A DNA stretch of 64,000 nucleotides from an uncultured Clostridia bacterium (GTDB lineage: Bacteria > Bacillota > Clostridia > TANB77 > CAG-508), in the NCBI GenBank assembly GCA_944387405.1, contig CALXET010000002.1:62001-126000 (forward strand), written 5' to 3'. Positions 36,361 to 45,508 of the stretch are shown here, one piece after another (the first letter of the stretch is position 1; each line of letters starts with the position of its first letter). The position numbers were made by a program, and so were the translations under genes. The notes under the pieces were generated by a model. The model was not told the origin of the DNA and did not search any database. It worked only from the letters and a program-made list of their open reading frames with translations.

Positions 36361-36570
36361 ATGAAATGTAGAAATTGCGGAAGTGAAAACTGCCAAATAA
36401 TAAATGAAGTGCATACTACTGGGACTGACTTTTCAGCATCACAAGGATGTTGTGGTTATATTTTATTTGGACCCCTTGGCATTCTATGTGGTGTTTGTGG
36501 TCAAGGAAGACAAACACATAACACTCAATATTGGGTATGCAATAACTGTGGAAATAAGTGGAGATTATAA
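36361..36570 (+). CDS. Small zinc-ribbon protein
   Basis: 69 aa. CRNCGSENC at the start and CNNCGNKW at the end are two zinc knuckles of a split ribbon; between them lies a Gly- and Cys-rich hydrophobic stretch (CCGYILFGPLGILCGVCGQG), which may be a membrane hairpin. The second ATG (36361), after GGGGGA, is preferred to the one at 36346. The stop overlaps the start of the next gene (TAATG), so the two are coupled. Confidence 0.8.
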   Translation: MKCRNCGSENCQIINEVHTTGTDFSASQGCCGYILFGPLGILCGVCGQGRQTHNTQYWVCNNCGNKWRL

Positions 36571-36941
36571 TGAATAAATCTGATTTAATCTGGATTAAAT
36601 TAATGAACTTTGGTCATAGACTAGGATGTCATCAGATGGAAGAACGTAGCTTTCATTTTAAAGGTTATCAATTTCCAGTATGTGCTAGATGTACAGGTGT
36701 ATTTTTGGGTGAAATAATAGCAATTCTTTTACTTCTTCTAGGAATAAAAATAAACATCTTTATGTCTATAGCACTTTTATTAATCATGGGCTTTGATTGG
36801 TTTATACAATATATAAAACTACTACCTTCTACTAACATTAGAAGACTAATTACAGGAACTTTTGGAGGAATTGGACTTACCTTCATTTATTATTACGTAA
36901 TTGTTTTTATAATTAATTTAATAATTTCTTTTATACACTAA
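36570..36941 (+). CDS. DUF2085 membrane protein
   Basis: 123 aa. The family motif is present: GHRLGCHQMEERSF, then FPVCARCTGVFLGE, followed by three hydrophobic helices. The Cys and His pairs may bind a metal at the membrane surface, as proposed for DUF2085. Function unknown. The start codon overlaps the zinc-ribbon gene's stop. Confidence 0.88.
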   Translation: MNKSDLIWIKLMNFGHRLGCHQMEERSFHFKGYQFPVCARCTGVFLGEIIAILLLLLGIKINIFMSIALLLIMGFDWFIQYIKLLPSTNIRRLITGTFGGIGLTFIYYYVIVFIINLIISFIH

Positions 36942-36978
36942 AAAATACTAAAACTATATTGTTTTAGTATTTTTTATC
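36942..36978. terminator. Bidirectional intrinsic terminator
   Basis: AAAATACTAAAAC pairs with GTTTTAGTATTTT with a six-base loop; T runs on both strands. It serves the converging genes at 36570 and 36993. Confidence 0.8.
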
Positions 36979-36992
36979 TTTTTAAATTAATC

Positions 36993-38054
36993 TTATTTCT
37001 TCTGATTTTTCTTTTTAATATAAATGTATGGATATAAACCATAGAATAATCCAAATGCTATTATAACAAAAAAGCTAGCAAATGCGGCAAAAGTTGGCAT
37101 CTTAAAGATGGTACATAAACTTAATAGCAAAGCTATTCCCAATAATTTTATTCCTATCATAAATTTATAATAAAAATTCAATTCATTTAAAATTTCTTCC
37201 TTTTCAAAAAGCAATTTTGATGAATAAATAAAATCTTCTTTAAAATCATTAATTATTTTAGAATCCGCAATATTATTTGTTTTTTCTAATACAAATTCAT
37301 CTTTCTTCTTATCATAAACCATTTCAAAAGTATATTTAGGATCAAATGTTTTTTCATCCATATCTATAAGTCTTGAATCTATTTCAAATAAATTATTTTC
37401 ACCATCTACAAAAACAAAGTTTGAATATAAATTTCCTAAAGAATAACTTTTTCCATTTAAAATAAATATTTTCGTTTTACCAATTAATGTACATTCTATT
37501 TTTTGTTTGTTCTTTACTATATTATCTATTATTTGCTTAGAATTACCTTTATTATATTTATGAGTTTTAATTTCCTTATGTTTTACTTCAGTTTCTTTCT
37601 TTTCTTCCTTTTTTAAAAAGTTATTTGCTAAATTAACGAATTCTGTATTTGCACAACCTTTCATTAAAAAGCTTTTAGATTTATTTTTACCATTTTCATC
37701 TACATAATTTAATATAACATCATTTTCTATTGCTCTTTCTCCAGGAATAGCTGCAAAATTACTAATTTTACTAACATCGAATTTTTTCTGTTTTTTATTT
37801 TTATAAATAATAAATTCGTTTTTAGATAATGAATAACTTAACTTTTCTTTATCAGCATTTTTATAAATTCTAAATGATATTATAAAAGAAATAATAGATA
37901 TAATTCCAAGTATAATAAATATTATACTTTTAGTAATAAAGTAAAAAGGTATAGTAACTATAGCAGCTAAAATAAAACAAACTAATGCTCCTTTTATTGA
38001 ATCTTTATCAAATTTACTATATACATTTATTTGATTATTTTCTAATTTTATCAT
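36993..38054 (-). CDS. Unrecognised membrane protein
   Basis: About 353 aa. Two N-terminal helices (ALVCFILAAIVTIPFYFIT and IIFIILGIISIISFIISF), a cytoplasmic PH-like region, and two C-terminal helices (LLGIALLLSLCTIF and FASFFVIIAFGLFYGLYPYI). ATG at 38054 follows AAGGAG; the frame extends 9 codons further. It lies directly after the small-tail protein (38068), so it is probably in the same transcript. No known domain. Confidence 0.75.
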   Translation of the reverse strand: MIKLENNQINVYSKFDKDSIKGALVCFILAAIVTIPFYFITKSIIFIILGIISIISFIISFRIYKNADKEKLSYSLSKNEFIIYKNKKQKKFDVSKISNFAAIPGERAIENDVILNYVDENGKNKSKSFLMKGCANTEFVNLANNFLKKEEKKETEVKHKEIKTHKYNKGNSKQIIDNIVKNKQKIECTLIGKTKIFILNGKSYSLGNLYSNFVFVDGENNLFEIDSRLIDMDEKTFDPKYTFEMVYDKKKDEFVLEKTNNIADSKIINDFKEDFIYSSKLLFEKEEILNELNFYYKFMIGIKLLGIALLLSLCTIFKMPTFAAFASFFVIIAFGLFYGLYPYIYIKKKNQKK

Positions 38055-38067
38055 TTGTAAAATCTCC

Positions 38068-38535
38068 TTATTTTTTACCAAACATACTAACTATCTTTTT
38101 CCAGATTTTCATAAACCATGAATCTTCTTTAACTTCAATCATTTGCATATTATTTGATTCTTCTTTTATTTCTTCTATTTCTTCTTTTTTAGTAGTAGTA
38201 ACATTATTTTTGAATAAATTATCAGGATTATATTTTTCACGTAATTCTTGTTCTTCTTTATCTAGTCTTTCTTTTTCTTCTTTTAATAATCTAATTTTCT
38301 CCTCTTTTGGTACAAGATAATCTCTATAAATCAATGCTAAAATAACTTTTGTTTCTTTTTTTATTGTATCGTCCCAATGTTCATTATTAAAATCAATATT
38401 TACTTTATATTCTTTATCAGCATTTTCTTGTAAAAATCTCATAAATTTATCAGAAATTTTATCTGTTATCTCTTTTTCACTATTATTTAATATTTCTAAT
38501 ACTTCGGCAACAGCCTGTCTATCAATCTCTTTCAT
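38068..38535 (-). CDS. ~150 aa family protein with basic amphipathic C-terminal tail (copy 2)
   Basis: 155 aa. The body (ILNNSEKEITDKISDKFMRF, then KVILALIYRDYLVPKEEK) aligns with copies at 7561 and 41729. The linker KYNPDNLFKNNVTTTKKEE is nearly identical in residue and base sequence to that of the 41729 copy, which points to recent duplication or gene conversion. The last 17 residues (WFMKIWKKIVSMFGKK) form a Trp-rich cationic amphipathic helix. It lies 15 bases after the 378 aa gene. Confidence 0.85.
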   Translation of the reverse strand: MKEIDRQAVAEVLEILNNSEKEITDKISDKFMRFLQENADKEYKVNIDFNNEHWDDTIKKETKVILALIYRDYLVPKEEKIRLLKEEKERLDKEEQELREKYNPDNLFKNNVTTTKKEEIEEIKEESNNMQMIEVKEDSWFMKIWKKIVSMFGKK

Positions 38536-38550
38536 AATTTTATCCCCTTG

Positions 38551-39687
38551 TTATATTTCTACTCCATTACTATCTTTTGATTTATCCGTTTCTCTTGAAG
38601 TTTCTTTTATTGACTGCATAGCCCCTCTTCTGTCCTTATCAGTAGTTGATTCATACGCCTTTTTAAAATCATCCATTCCAACTTTCTTTTCATCTCTATC
38701 TCTTGTTAAGCCTAATTCATCTGCCACTCTTTGTAAACGTGGATTAGTTTTTGCTTCTTCTAGTAATGTTTCTCTAAATGCTGAACTCTCTTTTGCAGAT
38801 ATTTCATAAACATCTCTAATAGCAGCCGCTTTTTCTTCTGGTGTTCTTTCATTATATGATTTAGCTTGGGCTTCTGAATATCCCATAAGATGTCCTGGTC
38901 TATATTGCGGTGGAAAATTTGCCATCTCACCTCTTTTAGATTCTTCAACTCTTACTCCCATCCTATCTGCAAGTGGTATAGGATTACTAATAGCATCTTT
39001 ACCTTTATTATCTTGAATCATTCCCCATTTTTCAAATGATAAAATTCTTGCATTTGAAAACTTTTGATCAGTATAGTATTCTGTAGCTAAATCTTCTCCT
39101 CTTTCTAGAGTTGTTTCAGTAACAGGAGATAATTCATATCCATTATGTTGACCTATTGCTCTAAAAGCTTCACTAGAAGTTCTTATTCCAATGCTAGTAT
39201 CAAGGTTAATACTTTGACTGATTTTTCTTGATTGCATTTGTAAACCATGTCTATTAAAATTATCTATCTTTAAACTAGTACTAGCAAATGTATTATCCCT
39301 AGTTTGATCTATATAATCTCTACTTTCTGTTACTATAAGTTCTTCTTTTTTATCTCCAATAGAAAAAGTTTGTTCTAAATCACTTTTAGCTACATTGCTT
39401 TCTCCTCTATTAATATCTGTCTCATGTTTTACAGATAAACTACCATCAGCTTCTATTGTGTATGAAGGTTGAGTCCTAACACCGTCTGATCCTATAAAAT
39501 CTCTATTATCTAATAATTTCTTTACTGCTAGTTCAATATCTCTTCTTCCGCTATTTTCAGTTAATTTCTCTACGTCTTTTCTTAATAAATCAGAAATTTG
39601 ACTTACCGCTTCGGGATTTTCTCTAAATCTTTTATCTAATCCTTCAGATTCTAGTACATCCCACATTATCTCATCATAATTATCCAT
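38551..39687 (-). CDS. Unrecognised large partner of the small-tail protein
   Basis: 378 aa, strongly charged, with a beta-rich middle part (SYTIEADGSLSVKHETDINR, QTFSIGDKKEELIVTESRDY) and helical ends. No signal peptide, membrane segment or catalytic motif is evident. It occupies the slot before a small-tail protein, as do the zincin-like proteins at 8004 and 42209, but I see no sequence likeness to those. AAGGAG lies before the ATG. Confidence 0.7.
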   Translation of the reverse strand: MDNYDEIMWDVLESEGLDKRFRENPEAVSQISDLLRKDVEKLTENSGRRDIELAVKKLLDNRDFIGSDGVRTQPSYTIEADGSLSVKHETDINRGESNVAKSDLEQTFSIGDKKEELIVTESRDYIDQTRDNTFASTSLKIDNFNRHGLQMQSRKISQSINLDTSIGIRTSSEAFRAIGQHNGYELSPVTETTLERGEDLATEYYTDQKFSNARILSFEKWGMIQDNKGKDAISNPIPLADRMGVRVEESKRGEMANFPPQYRPGHLMGYSEAQAKSYNERTPEEKAAAIRDVYEISAKESSAFRETLLEEAKTNPRLQRVADELGLTRDRDEKKVGMDDFKKAYESTTDKDRRGAMQSIKETSRETDKSKDSNGVEI

Positions 39688-39783
39688 ATTTTTTCTCCTT
39701 TGTTTAAAAACTTATATTATCTCTTATAATTTATAATTACATAAAACATAAAAAAATACAAGTAACTTATTTATACAATTTTT

Positions 39784-39840
39784 TCAAAAAATAAAAAACT
39801 AATTAATTTAACTTAAAAAGTTAATTAATTAGCCTTTTTT
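39784..39840. terminator. Intrinsic terminator of the ABC exporter
   Basis: CTAATTAATTTAACTT pairs with AAGTTAATTAATTAG; the minus strand then runs into TTTTTTATTTTTT and the plus strand into TTTTTT. Confidence 0.75.
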
Positions 39841-39862
39841 ATTATATTATTTACAATATTTA

Positions 39863-41638
39863 TTATTTTAATTTTCCATAATACATATCTTTAAAGATAC
39901 CTTCTTTTTCTATAAGTTCTTTATATTTTCCTCTTTCTTCAATCTTGCCTTTATTTAAAACTATAATCTCATCACAATTCTTTAAAGTAGTTAATCTATG
40001 AGCTATAGAAATAATAGTTGTATTATTAGCTTTTTGAAGTTTTTCTATCTCATTTTGTATATATTTTTCAGAAGTATTATCTAGTGCTGATGTTGCCTCA
40101 TCTAATATTAATATTTTAGGCTTTCTTAGGAATATTCTTGCAATAGCAATACGTTGCCTTTGTCCACCAGATAAGTTATTACCACCTTCTGATACCATTG
40201 AATCAAACTTATCTGGAAGTCCATTTATATAATCATAAATATATGCTTTTTTAGCAGCATCTTCTACTTCTTCCATTGTTACTTCTCTGTCTATACCATA
40301 ACAAATATTTTCATATATTGTTCCTGCAATTAAAAATGGTGATTGTGGGACTAAAGCAATTATACTTGATATATCTTTTCTAGTAAGTGAATTTAAATCT
40401 TTTGAATCTACAATAATTTCTCCATCACCTTTTTCTAGTTTACTTATAGCTTTTATTAAAGAAGATTTACCACATCCAGAAGGACCTGCTATTCCTAAAA
40501 ACATACCTTTTTCAATATTTAAATTAAAGTCTTTTAATATAACTTTATTTTTATCTTCATTATAATAAAAATTTAAATTCTTAATTTCTATTATATTTTC
40601 ATTTTGTTTATGTTCTTTTCCTTCTGCAAGTTCTCTATAAGAAAAGTCATTTTGTATTTCTACCATCTTAAAGAAATCAGTTGCTAAAACTGTACATTCT
40701 GAAAGTTCATCAAATATTCTATGTAATTCTTCTAGTGGTTTTGTAAGTTGTGTAAAACATAAATATGCTGTTAAAACACTACCAACAGATATAATACTTT
40801 TTGTTGCAAGATATGTAGAAATTCCTATTATTAAAACTGTAAAAAATGCTTGATTTATAAATTTTAAACAATCATATAAAGCCATTGCTTTATGATGTTT
40901 CATTTCTTTTTTTCTTAAAAATTCTGATTTTGCATCAAATCTATTTGTTTCAAAATCTACACTATCACTTATTCTTATAACTTCAATTCCATTTATAAGT
41001 TCAACTATCGTTCCATCCATTTCAGATTTGCTTTCTAAAAGTTCAACTCTTATTCCCTTTTGACTACTTATTTGTTTAAATACAATAAACACTCCTAAAG
41101 GAATAACAAGCATCATTGGAAGTGCAAGTATTACTGGAAGTGTTATAAATATAGTAATAATAGCAGCTATACTATTAAAAACAGCAGGCGCAAAGTCCAT
41201 AAATAATAATTTTTCTAGTTTTACTGTTCCTTCTAGACATCTATTCATTCTACCATGTATGTTTCCAGTCATATTTTCTCTAAAATATGCAAGTGGTGCC
41301 ATAAGCAAAGATTTTATTACCATACCTCTTGCATTTTTTTCTGTTCTAGTAGCAGTATCTTCTACCATTACTCTTCTTATTATTTTTATTACTTCATTTA
41401 CTACATTTACTACTAAAATTAATAATAAAAATGGGATTACTTTTTGAAAAGCCACTTCATTTTGTGTTAATATATCATCTGTTAACCATCCAATCGCTTT
41501 TGGGGTTATTTGAGTTAAAGCAGCTGATACAATCATAATTACAATTATTATAATAAATGTAATTTTCTGTCTTTTATTTAATAACTTATATAATTTAATT
41601 AGTACACTTTTCAAAGAATTGTTCTTGTTCTTTTTCAT
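39863..41638 (-). CDS. ABC exporter, fused membrane and ATPase domains
   Basis: About 591 aa. Six membrane helices occupy residues ~20-320; the ATPase has Walker A GPSGCGKSS, signature LSGGQRQR, Walker B ILILDEATSALD and switch AHRL. It is a type IV exporter half-transporter that works as a homodimer for lipids, drugs or peptides; the substrate is not evident. I chose ATG 41638 after GGGGAGGGA. It has its own strong promoter. It stands between two loci of the small-tail family, which may be chance. Confidence 0.93.
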   Translation of the reverse strand: MKKNKNNSLKSVLIKLYKLLNKRQKITFIIIIVIMIVSAALTQITPKAIGWLTDDILTQNEVAFQKVIPFLLLILVVNVVNEVIKIIRRVMVEDTATRTEKNARGMVIKSLLMAPLAYFRENMTGNIHGRMNRCLEGTVKLEKLLFMDFAPAVFNSIAAIITIFITLPVILALPMMLVIPLGVFIVFKQISSQKGIRVELLESKSEMDGTIVELINGIEVIRISDSVDFETNRFDAKSEFLRKKEMKHHKAMALYDCLKFINQAFFTVLIIGISTYLATKSIISVGSVLTAYLCFTQLTKPLEELHRIFDELSECTVLATDFFKMVEIQNDFSYRELAEGKEHKQNENIIEIKNLNFYYNEDKNKVILKDFNLNIEKGMFLGIAGPSGCGKSSLIKAISKLEKGDGEIIVDSKDLNSLTRKDISSIIALVPQSPFLIAGTIYENICYGIDREVTMEEVEDAAKKAYIYDYINGLPDKFDSMVSEGGNNLSGGQRQRIAIARIFLRKPKILILDEATSALDNTSEKYIQNEIEKLQKANNTTIISIAHRLTTLKNCDEIIVLNKGKIEERGKYKELIEKEGIFKDMYYGKLK

Positions 41639-41674
41639 TTTATCCCTCCCCATTTTTTTCACACTACCTTCAAT

Positions 41675-41703
41675 ATTATACCATATTTCCTACTTTATGT
41701 AAA
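41675..41703 (-). promoter_or_regulatory. Promoter of the ABC exporter
   Basis: Minus strand TTTACA (41703-41698), 17-base spacer, TATAAT (41680-41675), 37 bases before the ATG. Confidence 0.75.
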
Positions 41704-41728
41704 CAATTCTTTTCTTTTTAATTTATCA

Positions 41729-42196
41729 CTATTTCTTCTTAAACCATCTTTTTACCATATCTAAAAACCTTTGATACCACTTCTCTGTCTCTTGTGGCAC
41801 TAAACTTTGTTCTATTTTCTCTTCTTTTACTTCTGATTCTTCTTTCTTTGTAGTAGTAACATTATTTTTAAATATATTATCAGGATTATATTTTTCTCTA
41901 AGTTCCTCTTCAAACTTCTGATCATTTTCTATCAGCTTCTGATCTAGCTCTTTTCTCTCTTCTTCACTACACCAATAATTCCTATAAATAAGAGCAATAA
42001 TATCTTTAGTCTTTTCTTTTATTTGTTGTTTATCTAAAGGCATGTTTGGATTAATATTTGTAACATAATCTTTACTTGAGACTTCTTTAAAAAATTCTCT
42101 TAACTTACTTGGAATCTTTTCGACTTCTTCCTTTGGCAAATATTTTAATATCTCATTTATCTCTGCTGATGCTTCAGCAAATTCTTTTGTAACCAT
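41729..42196 (-). CDS. ~150 aa family protein with basic amphipathic C-terminal tail (copy 3)
   Basis: 155 aa. EILKYLPKEEVEKIPSKLRE and DIIALIYRNYWCSEEERKEL align with the copies at 7561 and 38068. The linker NVTTTKKEE matches copy 2. The tail KWYQRFLDMVKRWFKKK is a Trp/Phe-rich cationic amphipathic helix. It lies 12 bases after the HExxH metalloprotease gene and should be co-transcribed with it and the pseudoprotease. Confidence 0.85.
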   Translation of the reverse strand: MVTKEFAEASAEINEILKYLPKEEVEKIPSKLREFFKEVSSKDYVTNINPNMPLDKQQIKEKTKDIIALIYRNYWCSEEERKELDQKLIENDQKFEEELREKYNPDNIFKNNVTTTKKEESEVKEEKIEQSLVPQETEKWYQRFLDMVKRWFKKK

Positions 42197-42208
42197 ATAT
42201 TTTCTCCC

Positions 42209-43654
42209 TTACTCTAATTCTTCGGATTCTACTTGATGTTTTTCTTCTTTTGTCTCTTCTTTTCCTACATAAGCATCTCTTACTTCTGCAGATACTTCTT
42301 TTACATCTTTTCCGCTTCTTCCCAAAGCTAACCTTTTAGCAGATCCTTTTACATCTTCTGCAATTCTTGGTTTTTCTTCTTTTACTGGAAATTCTCTATC
42401 CAGAGCTTGTTTAAATAATCTATCTCTATCTGGATAACTTATAGCTTGTACAAGAGTTCTTCTCGCAGGTTTAGAAAGTTCTACTGGAAGACTATCTATT
42501 ATTTCATTAAATACAACACCTCTATCTGCAATTGTGCTTTCAGGATGAGTTTTCCAAAACTCCATCAACTTTCCTTTAACATCTTCAAGTATTTCTGGTT
42601 CTGCTCCTTTAGATAAAATATCTCTAGCTAAAGTCCCTTCAACATTTCCTAAAAAGTCTAAATGTCTACTCGAATAATGAAGTAAGCTTTGTCCATTTAT
42701 TTTTTTATCTTCTAATTCTCTTGTTAAAGCTCTTGAGTCTGTAACATATGTTGCGACAGCTTCATCTATCCCTTTAGACTTAAATACCTTTTCTACAAAT
42801 TTAACTTTATTCTCATATCTAGTAGGATCTATTACTTCATCTCCAACTTCTTTCATTACAAGTCTTGAAAGAAGTTCTGTTGCTCCTTCACTTATTTGAT
42901 TATGCATTATTCTTCTATTAGGACTTTTTCTTTCATTTATCTCTATTGTAGAAATTCCACCAAACATTACTTCTTCATCACTTTGTAATAAGTTATCTAC
43001 ATTTGCTATATAATCTTTATATTCTTCCATTGTTAAATCTGGACTTAAACAAGCATTTATATAAGTAGAATCTCCTTCTTCATATATAATATCTTCTTTT
43101 TTTAGGTCAGATGCTTTTATAAAACATTTCTCCATTATGTGAGACCATTCATGAAATGCTGTACCTCTTACATCAGATAGATTACTTAAATCTATTCCTG
43201 TTAAAGTAACTGGTTTTCCGTTGTAATCATATTGCTGACTATTATCAAATAATACAATCGCACATTTTTCTTTTCCATCTTCCATATATGTTGGTGCATG
43301 TGCTCCAAAGTTAGATTTTACTCTACACATTTCCGTATACTCTTTTGAAGTAACAGGAACATTATCATATGTTACATCCTCATCTAATCCTTTTTTATAT
43401 TCACCATATCTCATTTTGCCCATTTGACTTGAAAGTTTATCTACAACAAATTTAGCAGATACTTTTCCTTTAGTAATCTTTTCTAAAGAAGTGGCATATT
43501 CATATATAAGCATTTGTGTTAAATCTTCTGACTCATCATCTATCCCTTTATCCCATTTGCCTTCTTGCACTTTTTTGTCTACTAATCTTCCTATATATTC
43601 AAAAAACTTTGAATCTTCTGCTTTATACTTTTCTACAATATCTTTTATATCCAT
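42209..43654 (-). CDS. Probable HExxH zinc metalloprotease, unrecognised family
   Basis: 481 aa, no signal peptide. AFHEWSHIMEK gives a full HExxH motif (H168, E169, H172), and 84 residues later ISEGATELLSRLV supplies a Glu as third zinc ligand (E256), the gluzincin arrangement. The N-terminal ~110 residues are helical; the C-terminal ~60 residues are charged and disordered. It is a clear paralogue of the next gene, which has lost the histidines. No family name known to me fits. The operon order is pseudoprotease, protease, small-tail protein. Confidence 0.8.
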   Translation of the reverse strand: MDIKDIVEKYKAEDSKFFEYIGRLVDKKVQEGKWDKGIDDESEDLTQMLIYEYATSLEKITKGKVSAKFVVDKLSSQMGKMRYGEYKKGLDEDVTYDNVPVTSKEYTEMCRVKSNFGAHAPTYMEDGKEKCAIVLFDNSQQYDYNGKPVTLTGIDLSNLSDVRGTAFHEWSHIMEKCFIKASDLKKEDIIYEEGDSTYINACLSPDLTMEEYKDYIANVDNLLQSDEEVMFGGISTIEINERKSPNRRIMHNQISEGATELLSRLVMKEVGDEVIDPTRYENKVKFVEKVFKSKGIDEAVATYVTDSRALTRELEDKKINGQSLLHYSSRHLDFLGNVEGTLARDILSKGAEPEILEDVKGKLMEFWKTHPESTIADRGVVFNEIIDSLPVELSKPARRTLVQAISYPDRDRLFKQALDREFPVKEEKPRIAEDVKGSAKRLALGRSGKDVKEVSAEVRDAYVGKEETKEEKHQVESEELE

Positions 43655-44941
43655 CTACTCTAATTCTTCTCCTTTATCTTGCTCAGGCATTCCCCTATCT
43701 AAGAATCCACTTTTTACTTCTTTGCTTACTTGTGATACATTCATTCCTCTTCTTCCTTCTGCAATTTCTTTTGCTGATTCTAATGCACTTGCTCCCAATA
43801 TTGTTTGTGTGCTTCTTCTAGAATCTGTTGCTTTAAAATCCATCCATATATCACTTAACGGGTCTGTTGTTCTTAATCCATGTTCTCTTATATGCTCAAG
43901 TGCAGCTCTAGATTTATCTCCTTCCATTGCATTATCTATCAAATCACCTAGCTGAGTTAACAAACTTTGACCATCTTTTTCACTTTCTTGTAATTCTCTA
44001 CTCATCGCTCTTGGATCTGTAGCAAACATTGTAATCGCTTTCTCTATTCCTTTTGCTTCAAATAAGCTTCTTGCAACATCATATCTATCTTGATTTTTTG
44101 GTTTTTGCAATGGTCTATTTCCTCTTTCAATATTTTGCATTACAAGTGCTGCTACATATTCTGCAACACCCTCACTTAATTGATCATGTATTATTGGTTT
44201 TCCAGGACTCTTTCTATCATTTAATTCTACTGTCGAAAATGTTCTAAGTAAAACATTCTTATTACTCTGCAGAATATTATCTATATTATTTACAAAAAAT
44301 TTATACTGATCCATTGTAGCATTTCCACCCAAGTTTGCATTTACAAATACAGAATCTCCCTCTTCATGTACTAAGTCTTCTCTTGTAAGATCTGATGTTT
44401 TTGCTATTTCCATTTCCATTACTTTAGAAAATTCCTTAAATATAGCTTGTCTCATATCAGAAATACTAGTAAAATCAACTCCAGCATGCATGCTATCACT
44501 TTTTTCATCTAAATCGCCAAATAATGCTATTGCTGTTTTATCCTCACCATTTTCCTTATAATAAAACGAATGAGATTTATCTTGATTTTCTCCTGTCACC
44601 TTTTCTTTATATTCTTCCGAAGTAATTGGCATCCCTTCAAACTCTATTTTAGAATCTTTTTCCTCTATAAAATATGAATATCTTAGTCTTCCAATTCTTT
44701 CACCTAGCTTTTGAACTACTGATGAGGCTGAGACTTCTCCATTAGACATACTCTCCATTGTTTTAGCATATTCAAATATAAACATTGTTGTTAAATCTTG
44801 ATCATCATCTGTACGAGCAATATCCCACTCTTTATCATCGAATTTCTTTTTAACTAGTTTTGAAATTTTCTCCATTAATACAGGATCAACTTCTTTATAT
44901 TTATCTACAGTATCTTTAACATGAATATTATCTGTATACAT
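43655..44941 (-). CDS. Inactive paralogue of the metalloprotease (pseudoprotease)
   Basis: 428 aa, aligning by eye along most of its length with the protein encoded next to it (DTVDKYKEVDP / DIVEKYKAEDS; TTMFIFEYAKTMESM / TQMLIYEYATSLEKI; LVHEEGDSVFVNANL / IIYEEGDSTYINACL). The HExxH motif has become KEFSK (residues 169-173): both His are Lys. The third-ligand segment survives as LSEGVAEYVA. It must therefore be catalytically dead as a zinc protease and may act as a regulator, decoy or substrate binder. It ends one base before the protease ATG. Confidence 0.8.
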   Translation of the reverse strand: MYTDNIHVKDTVDKYKEVDPVLMEKISKLVKKKFDDKEWDIARTDDDQDLTTMFIFEYAKTMESMSNGEVSASSVVQKLGERIGRLRYSYFIEEKDSKIEFEGMPITSEEYKEKVTGENQDKSHSFYYKENGEDKTAIALFGDLDEKSDSMHAGVDFTSISDMRQAIFKEFSKVMEMEIAKTSDLTREDLVHEEGDSVFVNANLGGNATMDQYKFFVNNIDNILQSNKNVLLRTFSTVELNDRKSPGKPIIHDQLSEGVAEYVAALVMQNIERGNRPLQKPKNQDRYDVARSLFEAKGIEKAITMFATDPRAMSRELQESEKDGQSLLTQLGDLIDNAMEGDKSRAALEHIREHGLRTTDPLSDIWMDFKATDSRRSTQTILGASALESAKEIAEGRRGMNVSQVSKEVKSGFLDRGMPEQDKGEELE

Positions 44942-44970
44942 GCCTTTAGTTTTCTCCTTTGCAAATATTT

Positions 44971-45489
44971 TTATCTATCTTCTGTTTTTTCTTTATAATA
45001 TTCTTTATAACTATGGTATTCTTCATCTCTGAAACATACTAAGTATATCTTATCAAAATACTTTTCATATTCAAAAGCTATATCTATGGAAGTTTTTGTT
45101 CCTGTATCTATTGGTACTCTATATACTCCCATACCAAGACACGGAAATGCTATTGTTTTTATATTATTTTTTATTGCAAGTTCATATGAATTAATATAAC
45201 AATTCTCTAGTAATTCTTGCTTATTTTCTATAGAATTATCATACCATTTTGGTGCTACTGTATGAATAACTTTTTTAGCTGGAAGATTATAGCCATTTGT
45301 TATTTTTGCTTCTCCATACTTACAACCATGTAACTTTCTACATTCTTCTAGTAATTCTATCCCTGCTTTTTTATGTATTGCGCCATCTACACCTCCGCCT
45401 CCTAAAAGTTCAGGTGCTGCTGCATTTACAATTGCATCTACTCTTAAGGAAGTTATATCTCCTCTAATAATTTGAATTACTTTTGCCAT
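44971..45489 (-). CDS. Macrodomain protein
   Basis: About 172 aa. The start AKVIQIIRGDITSLRVDAIV, VNAAAPELLGGGGVDGAIH and a later CLGMGVYRVP are the ADP-ribose binding loops of the MacroD/TARG class. Such enzymes remove ADP-ribose from proteins or O-acetyl-ADP-ribose. ATG 45489 is preferred over an ATG three codons earlier, on the basis of AAAAGGGA upstream. It lies upstream of the pseudoprotease gene with a 29-base gap and may share its transcript. Confidence 0.93.
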   Translation of the reverse strand: MAKVIQIIRGDITSLRVDAIVNAAAPELLGGGGVDGAIHKKAGIELLEECRKLHGCKYGEAKITNGYNLPAKKVIHTVAPKWYDNSIENKQELLENCYINSYELAIKNNIKTIAFPCLGMGVYRVPIDTGTKTSIDIAFEYEKYFDKIYLVCFRDEEYHSYKEYYKEKTEDR

Positions 45490-45508
45490 AGAAATCATCC
45501 CTTTTCTA

